A stretch of DNA of 64,000 nucleotides from Diphasiastrum complanatum (lineage: Eukaryota > Streptophyta > Lycopodiopsida > Lycopodiales > Lycopodiaceae). Both the position numbers and the translations under genes were made by a program. Where the stretch lies: positions 79,368,838-79,432,837 of the forward strand of contig CM055092.1 in assembly GCA_029204225.1 (NCBI GenBank). Direction: 5' to 3'. The notes beneath the pieces are model-generated. The model searched no databases, had not been told where the DNA came from, and saw only the letters and a list, made by a program, of their open reading frames with translations. Below are positions 45,817 through 61,820 of the stretch, one piece after another (the first letter of the stretch is position 1; each line of letters starts with the position of its first letter).

Positions 45817-45999
45817 GTAACCAAGTTCCAACTTCCAACCTGACAACCTGTTTCCAATTTTTTGATTTAAAAATTGCAATTTTGTTTTAGCTTCAAGTTT
45901 CAGTGCTCATAGAATTTGAATTTTGCTATATAGTATAGCCTGCTTGTTGCCTATAGGCTATGACCAATCACAAATCTTATTTCATGATTGTCATCCTAG

Positions 46000-46320
46000 G
46001 TTTGCCTATATGCTCATTGTTTTGGAGCGGCTCATAAAAGTGCATGGAAGCTTGAGGATGACAGTGGTTTCACCCCATTGGGCAGAGTGGGGCCGATCAC
46101 GAGAGGCCAAGGCTAGGAGATTTGAGGCGATCGTGATGGGGACTTCATCTTGGGATGATGCACGCTCCATTGTCATATCCATGCAGCCTATCTATAGTGT
46201 GCTTCGCCTTACTGATAGAGAGGGTTCCACCTTAGGCCTTCTTTATGAGTTTATGGATAAGCTGGGAGAGCAGCTTCAGAGTTGCACCACCATGGCTCCT
46301 GACACTACGTTAAAAGTTTC
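46000..46320 (+). pseudogene. hAT transposase exon 5: insertion domain
   Basis: RFAYMLIVLERLIKVHGSL, SPHWAEWGRSREAKARRFEA, DDARSIVISMQPIYSVLRL and LGLLYEFMDKLGEQ: the helical insertion domain between catalytic blocks. Acceptor CATCCTAG; the 3' boundary is approximate. Confidence 0.8.
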
Positions 46321-46453
46321 AAAGTTGATTCTTGAATCTTCAATGTTCATTGACATTCATGATTAGAATTTAGTTAAAACTTAATAGTTCTTGAATCTTG
46401 AGACTTGAATGCTCAAGCCTCAAACTTCACTCCCGAATCCTGATTGTTTGCAG

Positions 46454-46663
46454 GCTGGAAGAAGTAAGGGGCCTATTTCTAGGCAGATGGCAGTGGTTCC
46501 ATCAACCTCTGCATGTCGTGGCTTGCTTGCTTCATCCACTATGGAGGACGGAGGATCAATTCCATGATCGAGAGCTCAGGCAAGGATGACATTCCTACGT
46601 CTCCTCTATCTATCTTGATCCCAGGGATCAGGATGCACTCATAGATGACTTGAATTTATTCAG
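46454..46663 (+). pseudogene. hAT transposase exon 6
   Basis: Acceptor TTTGCAG and donor GTATGT. Reads RWQWFHQPLHVVACLLHP and, after a frameshift, YLDPRDQDALIDDLNLF. In hAT proteins the R-W-H-PLH-A-LNP block precedes the dimerisation domain. Confidence 0.75.
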
Positions 46664-46879
46664 GTATGTACTATGTAATTAGTAAATTGTAATATGTATT
46701 CAGGACCCAGGTATGTAATATGTATTCATCTATGTAGTATGTATATGTAATATGTATGAACTTTGAAGTCTAAGGCTTAAGCTAGCTGCTAGTTAAAACT
46801 TAATAGTAGTAACTTGTAAGCATTTAGTATTTTCTTATATATTTTGAAATTTGAATGGTGATGAATGTTGAATGTTTAG

Positions 46880-47174
46880 GACCGAGCGCCTCGATTTCGG
46901 TTGTGCAGCTGCCATGCTGAGGGAAGGGCAATTGCGCCCTGTTTCATGGTGGATGAAGTATGGGAATGATGTTCCCAAGTTGCAGAAACTTGCCATCCGC
47001 GTCCTCTCACAAGATTGCGCAGCAGTTGCATGTGAGAGAAATTGGAGTGTGTTCTCTCTGATTCATACGAAGAGGAGGAATAGACTTTCTACTGCGCAGC
47101 TGGAGAGGTTGGTGTATGTGCATGCCAACCTACGGCTTGTGAAGAAGCTGAGAGAGACTGGGGAGCCCATATAG
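46880..47174 (+). pseudogene. hAT transposase exon 7: dimerisation domain
   Basis: PVSWWMKYGNDVPKLQKLAI, RVLSQDCAAVACERNWSVFS, TKRRNRLSTAQLERLVYVHA and NLRL. This is the Dimer_Tnp_hAT domain, complete and without stops, with the CERNWS core. Acceptor GTTTAG; a GTAATG donor follows CATATAG. Confidence 0.92.
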
Positions 47175-47412
47175 GTAATGAATCATGATTCATGATTAAA
47201 TCATTAATCTGAATTCTATAGAGTCTAGTATGTACCATGAATCATGATTTGTCTAGATAGTAAAGTCTAGACTCTACACTAAGAAGTTAGAACCTTCAGG
47301 CTTCAAGTTTCAACTTTCAACATTTACATTTCAAATTTGCTATTTTTTTCTAATCGTTTACGAGTACTTACTATTGAGAATCGAAATCTTGGTTTAATTT
47401 CAATTTTCGTAG

Positions 47413-47998
47413 GTTAATCCCGATGAGATCGATGTGACAAAGGTTCTGGACTTGCCACCAAGATCACAAGAGGAGGAGGATGTCTATGCTCTACTCCATC
47501 GGAAGGCCTTAGCAGCTGCAGGTTGATTTCGATGCCCAATTCCCCGATTCACTGCGTTACATTAGTAGGCTTTTAGTACTTCGAAATTTTGTAGAAAATT
47601 GAAATACTAGATAGTAGATTACTAGATTGTAAATTGTAATTACTAATTTGTAATTTGTAAATTGTAAGTTAAAACTTAAAAGTAATATGACATGTCGAGA
47701 CTCGAGAGTCGAGCCTAAGTCCTGATTTCAATTTCCTTGTGTGCATTGCGCAGGGCCTACCACTCGAGCTGCAGCACGCAGGACCAGGAGCGCAGGAGAG
47801 GGCCTGAGCCATGCAACAGTCTCAGACACCTTTGAGAGTCCCTCTAGCTCTGACGCAGATGAGGAATCCGCCACTGAGGGTGAGGGATCGGATGAGGAGG
47901 ATGAGGGTGACTCTGATGATGGGGAGGATGACATTGAGCCTGAGGACATGCCAGTGCCTCCACGACGACAGCGTCCGAGGCGGGCAGCTAGAGGCTAG
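47413..47998 (+). pseudogene. hAT transposase exons 8 and 9: acidic and basic C-terminal tail
   Basis: Exon 8 (47413-47521) reads VNPDEIDVTKVLDLPPRSQE and ends at GCTGCAG|GTTGAT. Exon 9 (47754-47998) is GPTTRAAARRTRSAGEGLSH, then an acidic run (SDADEESATEGEGSDEED) and a basic end RRQRPRRAARG before a stop. Both are proposed from open frame and GT-AG sites, so moderately sure. Confidence 0.7.
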
Positions 47999-49009
47999 AG
48001 CCTGGATGGGCATTGGGGGGGGGGGGGCACTCACTGCTCAATACTCACTGCTCAGCATAGATCATAGATGATAGTTATTAGTAGCATACTCTAGGCTGAG
48101 GGCTCTAGCATAGTAGTTATACATATTACTGTTTACATATGACAGTTGACTTCAGACTCATGGGGCCTCAGGCTTGAGCCTTGAGGGCCGAGGCCACGCT
48201 TGACACTCTTGTTATTTATGCAGCATGATAGCATCATTGTTTTTACAGTTTACTTTAAACTTTAAAGTTTAAACTTTTGACTCTTGAATTGTAAATTGTA
48301 ATTTGTGTTTCACTGAAGCCTGATTTGTAAATTCAAAATTGTTAGTAGTTACTTAATACTAGTTAGAACTTACTACTTACTACTTAGAAGTTAGAACTTA
48401 GTGCCCACTGCCAACTTGAAGTTACTTCCAAGTTAGTGGTCAGTGCATTGTAATTTGTAATTTGTAAGCTGTAACTCGTAACTTCAAACTTGTAAGTACT
48501 AACTAGTAACTTCTAAGTAGTAAGTAGTAAGTAGTAAGTTGAAAGTTGAAAGTTGAAAGTTGAAAGTTCTAACTTCTATAGATAATAGTTATTAGTTTGT
48601 AAGTTGTAACTTTACAATTACTGTTTAAACTTTACAATTTTTGGAAGTTCTTGGATGTTTGAAAATTGAGACTGTGATATGTATGATGAATGGTGACAAT
48701 ATCAATAATTGACTGAGGAAAGTGTCAAGTGAGCACCAAGTCGTGACCAGTTGGCAGTGACCACATACTGAATCCTGATACTACAGCTTCTCCTCATGAA
48801 TTGCATTCTCTAGAGCATTCTCATGAAATTGGATGTATCTACTTGTTATCGGACTGTCTATGACATGTGTAAACCCTCAAAAACACATTCAAAAAAAAAA
48901 AAACCTAAAAAAAAAATCCCGTTTCGAACCAGAACCAGTTGTTTCAAACGCGTTTTGAACGCGTTTTGAAACGACGTATGAAACGAGCCCTCGAAACATT
49001 GATGCTAGG

Positions 49010-50063
49010 ATCTTTCTAGATGAGTGTACGGGGATCCTTCAATCTCCTTGTGTTTCTACATCCTGCAGTCCATGCCGATGCTATGGCTATATGGCATTCC
49101 TGGTTATTACATATAGCTTGGTTTTCATCTGGAACTATTGATTGGTGCTGGTTTTTCCATGTTACTGATCGCCTATGGTGCCGATATCTCTATGATTATG
49201 CATGTGGCTCTCTATGTGTTCCTTGGATTGTTGCTCATTGTCAGGCTTGGCATATCCTGATGGCTTGGGTTATTGCCTCCGTTCCAGCTACTCTTTGTTC
49301 GGGTGATCTTCAGGTTCCCCGTCATTTCGGGTTGCTCCATATCGCTTGGTCTCCGATGTTGAGTTGCCGAGACCATCAGGGTACCTTGAGAGAGTTCCTT
49401 CTCCTCTCTTGGATAGTTTTTGGGGATGTTGCCGCCATATACTTCACTGTTGCTCATATGTGCTTTGATACTCATTCCCAGCTACACGTGGATATTGCTC
49501 CGATGCTTGCTACTGATGTTGCAGATCCTGTTCCTCGTTCCAATGCATTTCTTCTATTCCTCACTTGTGCGCCTGGTGTGTACTTTGGGATTACACTTGC
49601 GGCCAGTTCCGATGGGTCATCCGATTCTCCATCCGTTTTTGGTGTATCCTATGATGGATTGGTATGTCCATATGAGGTCTTTCTGGATGAGTTTTTGGGC
49701 TACAGTTTTTCAGTTGGGGCCTCTACTATTTCTAGATTTGTTGCTACTGTTTTCATGCATCATGTCTTTTTAGATGATGCATTGATTTCTTGGACCTCAG
49801 GGCCACGCACACAGATGTACCCACGCGAGCCGCGTACTGGTATCCCAACCCCAGTCGCCCGGCCACCCGCCATCCACCTAACTCCCAAAAGGGCGGGGAT
49901 AGAGGATAAAGAGAAGCCCCAACACATATGGGAGAGTTCAAGACAAGCAGCTACTTATGGGACATTGAGAATTCTCAAGGCCTTCACTAGGCGCTCAAGC
50001 CCATGGCACTTTCCTGTGCGTGGCTTGCAACCAAACATTCTGCAACAGTTATTTGGTGGGTGA
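49010..50063 (+). other. Gypsy F right flank with a 347-codon open frame of unknown nature
   Basis: After the hAT target duplication the host sequence continues. An uninterrupted frame 49020-50063 (MSVRGSFNLLVFLHPAVHAD) is open but I recognise no domain. Another frame joins in phase with the 43642 side across the hAT (YLGYLYAG then IFLDECTG), arguing that both belong to one element. No RT, RNase H or integrase motif is seen. Confidence 0.35.
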
Positions 50064-51284
50064 CAGTCTTTTAGTTTTCAGAACTTTTGGGCACGGATCA
50101 GGTTGACTTTTGAAATCTTGGGTAATGACCTCTTTTGAAATTCATTGTTTAAGCCTCTGTGTAGTGGGTCTTAAAGACACTGAATACTTGTTCTACTTGC
50201 AGAAGACTCCAGTTCCTCTCAGAATTATTTAACTGCTCTTTAAAACTTGTGATGAAAGCATTGTCTTGGATCCGTGTAAGATTTTAAGCCTCCGATTCCC
50301 AGTTTGTGAAGGAAAGAGTGTAGCGCTTGATTGAAGCGTTGATTTTTCTGTTCCGTGTAAGTCCTTTCCGATATTGTACCATATTTGACAAGTTTTCAAA
50401 GTCTGCAAGAATAATTGAATTTGTTTTGCAAAGGAGCAAACAGTTGGTACAGAAAGGCTGAGAAAGCAGCCATGTCATTGTGGTAGGACACAGAGTAGCA
50501 CTTCAGACAATCTCTACTTTTGAATGCTCTTCTCGGTTAGGATGGATCCTTTCATGTCAGTATATGAGAATAACCAAAAGGCCTCTTAAGCTTGTTTTCA
50601 GGCTTGAATGAGTAGATTCTCTGAGCAGAAATCCTATTGGTCATGGTCACAATGCACGTCTCTAGAAGAAAAATCAGGAGATTGGACAATACACTTGATG
50701 TTCATTAGAACATCCTGTGATAGCATTCTGAAAGTGATAACGTCCTGATAGCTGTCTTGTTTTTGATCTTTTCATCTGTGCTTGGTACATACACATGTAC
50801 CTCTCATTCTTTTGAGAGTACTCTGCAGTGAATGTATGGAAACTTCTGTGGATGTTCATCTACAACTGCAGACTGCCTCTTCCCCAGCGTTGATCAGATG
50901 AGCAAAGATCTTGTCACATCTTGTTCAATTGCAAGGGAAGAGTCAAAAGTTATCGCCAGACACAAGGGCACATGAACCCTAGCATAGCAGGTGTTTGTCC
51001 TTGGCTTGTTGTGCGATTGGTTAGAGTCGAAGATGACATGTCTTATCTTTATTATGTTGGAGATTAAATTTTGTTTTAGCATTGATATTCTGCATTTCTC
51101 TACATTATACTCTTCTGTGATTTTCAGTGCGTTTGATTCCATGCATGTGTCACATAGCTCAGTCATTCAGCCCATCTACCATAGCATGATTATTGTAACA
51201 ATTTGTTGTTAACATCGAGCAGAAATGTGCGAGGTAACATTTTGATACCTTCAGTAGCCTTTTGACTGCATAAGCAAATTGCAG
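50064..51284. other. End of RPL13 intron 2, no gene seen
   Basis: AT-rich intronic sequence ending in a normal splice acceptor before exon 3. No repeats or open frames of note. Confidence 0.5.
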
Positions 51285-51455
51285 GTAAATGCTGAGAAAG
51301 TGGCAGTGACAGGAAAAAAGAGGACACAGAAGGTTTACAGAAGACACTCTGGAAGACCTGGTGGACTGAAAGTGGAGACCTTCGATCAGCTGCAAAAAAG
51401 GATTCCTGAGCGAATTGTAGAACATGCAGTTCGGGGCATGCTTCCAAAAGGGAGG
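51285..51455 (+). CDS. RPL13: Plastid ribosomal protein uL13, exon 3
   Basis: Fifty-seven codons: [40 protein letters not shown] and [17 protein letters not shown]. These are strongly conserved in uL13 and follow directly on exon 2. Acceptor AAATTGCAG at 51284 and donor GTATGG at 51456, both phase 0. The family continues with about 40 residues beginning LGR near this point, which would be the final exon; I did not find it up to 64000. Open frame without stops suggests a functional gene, although the huge intron deserves transcript support. Confidence 0.95.
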
Positions 51456-52384
51456 GTATGGTTTCATCATATTGTTGTTGAAATCATGCTAGTTTAGGCT
51501 ACTAAGCTAATAATTATGATGTATCAGGTATTCTGTTTGTCTTGTATTTCCTTGTATATAATGCAGGCCTTAGGCACATATATGTATACAGTCATCTAGT
51601 AGATTATTGTGCATCTCAAAGTTTACTTCAACATAAGCAGGTTTCAAAATTCCAAATACATTTACTATCTTCATTCCATAAATTTCTAATATTCTCTGTG
51701 TTATTCCTCATGGTTAGTTCTGCAAAGGAAGAGATTTCTTTTTTGAAGTTTCAGGTTGCTGCATTGATATTGTAGATACAATGTAAAGAGCAGATGTTGA
51801 GGACATCTGCTGCATATCCATGTATAGTGATTTCAATTTTTATATGCATTTACTTGAAAAGGAGAGATTTTGAGGCTACGGATGCAGTAAGGTCACACGC
51901 TTTGACTTGGCTGCAATCTTATTCTTCAACAGCTTGGAAGGCGGTTGTTTACACATCTGAAAGTGTTCAAGGGCCCAGAGCATCCACATATTGCACAACA
52001 ACCAAAACCACTGCCCATCATGGACAAAAGAATAAACATTGTGCAGTAGAAGGAGCTCATGTCTGTCTAGAGAAGTTGCAGCATCCAAAATGTCACTCTC
52101 TTTCAAATGCCCAAGCATTCTCAAACCTTGCCATTCTCCAGTGGCTGCCACTGACAACAGGGAGAATATAATCGATTGAGGTTCTTGTAAGATCCCAGTG
52201 CTATTCCTGGCATTTTCTTATTGAAATTGAAAGATATGAAAGGAAATCTTGTCAATTGTCCAGTGTTTTTTCTCATTATGCTGAAAAATGAGCTACCCTG
52301 TTTTTTTTGGTCAATGGTGTATTGTAGATCAAAGGCCATAACAATTTTTTAAGCATGTGAAGGATGGTGTGTGTCTGTGTGTGT

Positions 52385-52386
<2 letters not shown>

Positions 52387-52483
<97 letters not shown>
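52387..52483. repeat. (TC)n microsatellite
   Basis: About 97 bp, one interruption (CTTTCT), preceded by a short TG tract. Confidence 0.95.
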
Positions 52484-52753
52484 GCGCATGCACACACGTA
52501 CACCCACCTCAGTGACCACTATTTATCTTTTTTTTTTTCTGTCTAGGAACCTTAAAAATTCTAACCCTATTCATAATCTGCCCACCAATATACGATCTAG
52601 CGACATTAATAGTCCAATTATCTCAAAAGTTTACTTAGAACTCATATATATCAGAATCCTAAAAAGCATGGATATGCACCAAAACTTGACACAAAATTCT
52701 TGAACACTAATCTGCTATAGCCACCATTGCTGCTCTTCCATCAACTCCTGCCG

Positions 52754-52767
52754 CCCCCCCCCCCCCC

Positions 52768-52802
<35 letters not shown>

Positions 52803-52943
52803 GAATATTCCAGGAACTGATGCTCACACTCCGGAATTTTCTAGAATGTTAACCGGCCCATTCAGTTTCTACCTTGGAAAACAGCCAGTTGCAGGTCTCT
52901 CAAGTTTTGGGGCTTGTGTGGCCCAATCAGCTTAGACAAAACC

Positions 52944-53017
<74 letters not shown>
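52754..53017. repeat. Poly-C run and two (TC)n arrays
   Basis: C run 52754-52778 running into a TC array to 52802, then a separate TC array at 52947-53017. Long homopolymers here are also assembly-sensitive. Confidence 0.9.
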
Positions 53018-53018
<1 letters not shown>

Positions 53019-54639
53019 GCAAAGGTTGTGCCCTTGGCTGGGAGATGATGAGTGCTATAATCTTTGATAGTGCATTAGATGACGTCTTGGTATGTTGAGT
53101 CAGAGGAGTTGGGGCTGATGGTGCTTCTGTTTTTAGTGAGACTAATCAAAAGTTTATGCTGGATGCTCTTATCAATTTTTGATTTACCTTGGAGTCAAAC
53201 CTTGCAGCATGACGAACAAAATTGAACTAGTCAACCAGTTAGTTTTTATGGACGCTGAATTTTAACTTATCTTCACTATCAATCATGTGCTAATCTTGCC
53301 ACGAGCTGTAGGTGTTGCATTGAGCAAATACCTGAAAATACACCCCAAGTTGGCATGATACAGGCTCCTGTAGTTGGGGGAAAAAAGGAAGCACTTGCCT
53401 TGGTGAGGCTCCATGGCTTAAGTGGTAGTTGTATGTATATCCACAAGTGCCTAGGAAATCTTTTATCATTCATAATTAGCTCATTCAAACATTTTTAGTC
53501 TACAAACATGGGGCACCAAGACATGCATGAAGTCAGTATTTGGTCAATATTTAGAACATGAACAGCTAGGCAACATGTTAACTGAAAAGATTGTTAGTTA
53601 ATTGTAACTTCCTAAAAGCTAATCCTTTTGGTTCCTTGACTTAGCAGATTTTCAGATGTTTTTACTCACAAATAGTTTAACTCTCACCATGGATCTAAAT
53701 GTAACATGAAGTTAACTGAGTAAAGAATGTGGATTAGCCATGCAAATTACCAAATCCAACCGTGGAATGGACCGTGCCCACCCTTGAGTAGGGAGTTATC
53801 ATGCACATATCCTAGATCTCTCTCTTAGGAGATAGCCATGGTGCCTCATATCATAATGGTCAAACTTCTTGCACCTAAGTGCAGGAGGATCTGCAGGCTT
53901 ATTCCGTGGTCTAGGTCTCACATCAAAGAATTGATGTTAATAGATGTCCAAACCCACTCATATGTAACTACATGCCAAGCCATATTTCCAAGAGTGCTTA
54001 TGGGACCAGCAACTGCCTATGCATGTACATCAAGATGTAGGCTTTAGAGTTATACCTTACCACTAAGGGCATCCCTTAACATAGGTCCAACACCAACTAT
54101 TTTATGCTAGGCTCATGTTAGTTACTCCTAATTGATCCCAACATAACCCTAGGCAGCTAGGGATGTCACAAACAAATAGTAGGTGATATCTTTTGTGGAG
54201 ACTTGTGGGAGAAATGTGAAATTATTTTATCATATCGATATTAAAACTTTGAAGAAATGCAATTACATTTTTTTATACCTATATATCATATTTTCAGTGT
54301 TCATTCTATCTTGTTGTTTTTATGTCAATGTATGAGTCTACATTAAAAAAAATGAACATGCTATGGCTGCTCGACTTAGCAGGAAAATGATATTTTGTCA
54401 TCGTCATTCCTTCGTAATTTCTTACTTTAACCACAAAGTCTAGCTCAAGCTTATGATGGGTGACACAAGGGTAAACTTAAACAAAAAATTAGATATAAAT
54501 ATTCAGTTTTGAGATAAAGAGCAATAGGTCAATTGTAAGGCAAAATAGGGCCCTTGTGTACTTCAAAGTTTTTATTACTGTTTGTTGTAAAGATATTCAA
54601 GGCTCTTATTTGATAGCTGAAATTCGAGAATTTGTTTCC

Positions 54640-55190
54640 TAGTGAAAAGTTCCCAAGTTCGACCCATGGACTAGACATTTAAGGCCTTGCTTAATGCCGC
54701 TAGCTATGCACTTATCATTTTTTCCCATGGAACACACTCCATTCTTGAAATGTACATCTAGTCCAATTGAACAACTTGGAAGTAGATCCTCCATCCTTTG
54801 CCTCGGCCTCCTTGCCTTGGATCTTCTTGAAAGGATGAGTCTTCTTTTTGCCTTTAGATGTGAAATTTGCTTTCTCATCACCATTATTTAGTGATAAGGA
54901 CCCCATTCTTGTTTTGAGGTGTAGAAGCCTACTCTCCTTGGCCACAAGAACATTATGCAATTTTTCATTTGATGGAAGTTGGTCTTGAATAGCAAAAGAT
55001 TGAACTAGATCAGAGAACTCATCTCCTAATCCATTCATAATTACTTGTACTAGTTCATTGTCTTGGATCTTCTCTCCTATAGATCCCAATTCAAAGATTT
55101 TATCCTTAGGACATACTCTTGTCCATTTTTTCCACTTCCCCTCATGCTTTGCAATAACAATGGCTACTAAAGTTGCTGTCAGAATTTAGT
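54640..55190 (-). pseudogene. Ty1/copia gag fragment
   Basis: The minus strand reads GSIGEKIQDNELVQVIMNGL, DEFSDLVQSFAIQDQLPSNE, KLHNVLVAKESRLLHLKTR and a lysine-rich tail. This is the C-terminal half of a UBN2-type gag domain. It ends in a stop without a zinc knuckle and nothing else of the element is seen, so it is an isolated relic in intron 3. Confidence 0.75.
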
Positions 55191-56346
55191 TTTGATCCCT
55201 CATATCGTCAAAACTGAATCGAGTTCATCTTCTCACTTTGACACGGTGCATACCTTTTCTTTGAGCATTGGTGCTTGATCTTGGTGTAGGTTTTTCAGGT
55301 CTTGGCCCTAAGGTGACTTTTAAGTTTTGGGGTTTGGCTCAGTTGTGACTATGTTATTGACTTTGGCTGGGTAGAGATCAAGCATTCTTGGCTTTAGCTA
55401 TATATTGTGAACATGATTACTAGTTTATGGCTTGACTCTTATATTGATGTATGTAAATGATGTAACTTGTACATCACTTGAAACCATGGCCATTGAGGCT
55501 TGGCTGCTTGTAAATCTTCTTCAACAGAAGAAGCAATTTTTCTGTCCAAGTACAATGCATAGACAATGAACCATGTATTGAAGCTCAATGTTAGAGGAGA
55601 TGTTTTATGATAGATTCATTTGTTGCAGTTCTCTACTTGCATATGTCCATGTTTTCAACCTGCATAAAATTCCAATATGATAAATTCAATATTTGACTGG
55701 CAAAGAAGTTCCACACATAAACAAGTTTTAAGAGCTAGTTTTTGTTATTTGTTGTCGGTTCATTTGACATAAGCAAGTTGTGCACAGATTTTTTTTTTTG
55801 CTACTTGCAATGCCCCCTTTAAAGTGTTGCTAATCAGATTTAGTAGGAAAAAATCCAACGAAATTCCATCACCCAAAGAAAGTAGGTTGGAAAATAGTTA
55901 TATGTGCCTCTTATCTAGTAGAGACATGGTGATAAGTTCTCCATACATGTACTGGTGTTATTTCCAGAGGTTAAGTGTCTTGTTTAGCTAGTAATGTGTG
56001 GATAAGACGTCCATACAACTATTCAAGCTATAGGGTCATAGAACTCTATAGCATCCATAGAAAACCATGAACTATAAAGTGACTATGAGTTGTTCAATTG
56101 ATCTTGGATACGTTTGTAGTGGAGTCTGTGAAAGAATATGAAAATCTATGCTCTCAGTGATTGTACAAAACACAAACAAGACAATGCTAGGCAAGAGCGC
56201 TTTCAATATAGCATAAACGATCAAATTACTAACACCAATAGATTTTAACCTAATGAACCTCGGCGATTCAAACCTCTTGAAGTAGACCAAGTGCTCCACA
56301 AAGCCTACAAATATGCCAAAGAAAGATACATCCACAATCAAGCTAT

Positions 56347-56349
<3 letters not shown>
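55191..56349. other. AT-rich DNA, nothing recognised
   Basis: No LTR, exon or open frame with a family pattern. Confidence 0.45.

Positions 56350-56422
<73 letters not shown>
56350..56422. repeat. (GA)n microsatellite, 73 bp
   Basis: Perfect GA array in AT-rich DNA. Confidence 0.95.
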
Positions 56423-60070
<3,648 letters not shown>

Positions 60071-60289
60071 TCGGTCGGTTAAATGAATGGATAGATAGTT
60101 CCTGATTGAAAGTCAATGTATTCCAAAGAACACCACTAAAGCAAACCATCTCTAGGAATATCCTAAAAATATATAGCCAAATATCTTGATAGTAATATAT
60201 ATTTTTTAAAATATACATTTTTAGATATTATTGGGATGTATTACAAAAAATGACATAGCTTTTGTTGTCTTTATTTTAGAACAAGCATG

Positions 60290-61810
60290 AGAGGCCGATT
60301 TAGATCTCTAGAAAGAAAACAATGGATAAAGAATACAACTCGCTGCTGAAGAACCATACATGGACTATCACCAAGTTGTCAACAAACAGAAAGATAATCG
60401 ATTGCAAATGGATCTTTAAGATCAAATACAAAGTAGATGGCAACATCGACAGAACAAAAGCTCCACTTGTGGTAAGGGGATTCTCACGAATTCCCAATAT
60501 CGACTACTTTGAAACCTTTATCCCAGTGGTCAAACATTCTTCTATTCGAGTGCTACTATAATATGTTGTTGCAGCTAATCTTGAGGTACACCGGATGGAT
60601 GTAGAAACCGCATTCCTCAATGGAGTTATCGAGGAGGACATCTATATGATCCAACCATTAATGGTCAAGAAGACTAGGTATGCAAACTCATAAAGTTGTG
60701 TACGGTTTGAAACAATCATCCAGAGCATGGTTCCATTAGATCAAGACATTTTCTGATCGATCATGGATTTGAACTTAGCTCTACAGACTGTAATGTTTAT
60801 TTCAAAGCTGCCAAATAGTTCATGATTAAACTTTACGTGGATGATATGTTGATGTTAGCAACAATATTGAATTGAAAAAGTATCCTAAGAGGATGCTATC
60901 CCAAGAATTTGAGATGACAAATATAGGAGAAGCACATTATTGTCTCGAAATTTAGATCACAGAGACAGAAGCAAAGGACTTTTCTACATCCACTCAGCAG
61001 AGGTACTTCCAAAATTCAATTTTATGAATTGCAAGCTTGTGCATAATCCCATGGACCCAGGTTTTAAAATTATCAAAAGAGCAATGCCGTCAAATTGATG
61101 AGGAGAAGGCCAAAATGAAAGGATATCCATATCAATCAATTATTGGATCCCTTATGTATGATATGATCTCTACCAGGCCCGATCTTCAATACGCCATTAG
61201 CTCTTTAAGACAATATCTGGCAAATCTCAGCATGATCCACTGGAAAGCTCTTTTAAGAGTAATCAGGCATGTACGAGTTACCATTGACCTATGCATCTAC
61301 TATGGTGATGTTGATCCATTCGATATCCATACACTTCCTGGATATATTAGATGCAAATTGGGCTTGTGATGTCGACACCAGAAAATAAACTTATGGATTT
61401 GTCTTCATGTTCAATAATGGTCCAATTTCCTAGAACAATTGAAAGCAAACCTCCATTGCAATGTCATCAACAGAATCAGAATACACTGCAGCCTCTCAAG
61501 CTACTAAAGAGACAATTTGGTTATGGAATCTATTGTCTACCATTGGTCTCAGACAAACTGTCCCAACAATTATTCAATGCAACAATCAGAGTGCTATTGC
61601 ATTACTGATCAATCCTATATTTCCACTCTAGGAACAAGCAAAGTACCACTACATCAGGAGCATATTACTCAACAAGGAGTTAAGTATGAAATTTTGTAGA
61701 ACCCTATACATGGCAGTTGATATATTTACAAAAGGGTTAAATCAGAAAGCGCACAAGAATTTTTGTACTATCTTGAATATTAAAAATTAAGGCATTCAAG
61801 GATCCAGATT
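60290..61810 (+). pseudogene. Ty1/copia element H: RT and RNase H, heavily mutated
   Basis: Plus strand: MDKEYNSLLKNHTWTITKLS, CKWIFKIKYKVDGNID, NIDYFETFIPVVKHSSIRVL, VHRMDVETAFLNGVIEEDIY, LYVDDMLML-type loop, FEMTNIGEAHYCLEI, YQSIIGSLMYDMISTRPDLQ and a decayed RNase H. It has more than ten stops and frameshifts. The sequence and the 3' end (CATTCAAGGAT..AGATTAAGGG) match copia A closely, so it is the same family. The 5' part (gag, PR, IN) is missing. Confidence 0.87.
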
Positions 61811-61820
61811 AAGGGAGGAG

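Larger units (their letters stand above)
43643..49001 (+). mobile_element. hAT superfamily DNA transposon, 5,359 bp
   Basis: Bounded by terminal inverted repeats CAGTGTTTC (left) and CAATGTTTC (right, minus strand) and by 8-bp target duplications ATGCTGGG (43635-43642) and ATGCTAGG (49002-49009), one mismatch, the hAT hallmark. Subterminal 90 bp at each end are full of palindromic GTTTCGAAAC, CGAAACG and GCGTTT blocks, the likely transposase-binding sites. Inside is a plus-strand transposase gene with nine GT-AG exons and long AT-rich introns. The gene has at least one frameshift, so the copy is probably inactive now. Confidence 0.93.
51456..54638. other. RPL13 intron 3 start: microsatellites, no gene seen
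   Basis: Contains the TC arrays at 52387-52483, 52779-52802 and 52947-53017 and a poly-C run at 52754-52778. No exon matching the uL13 C-terminus was found. Confidence 0.5.
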
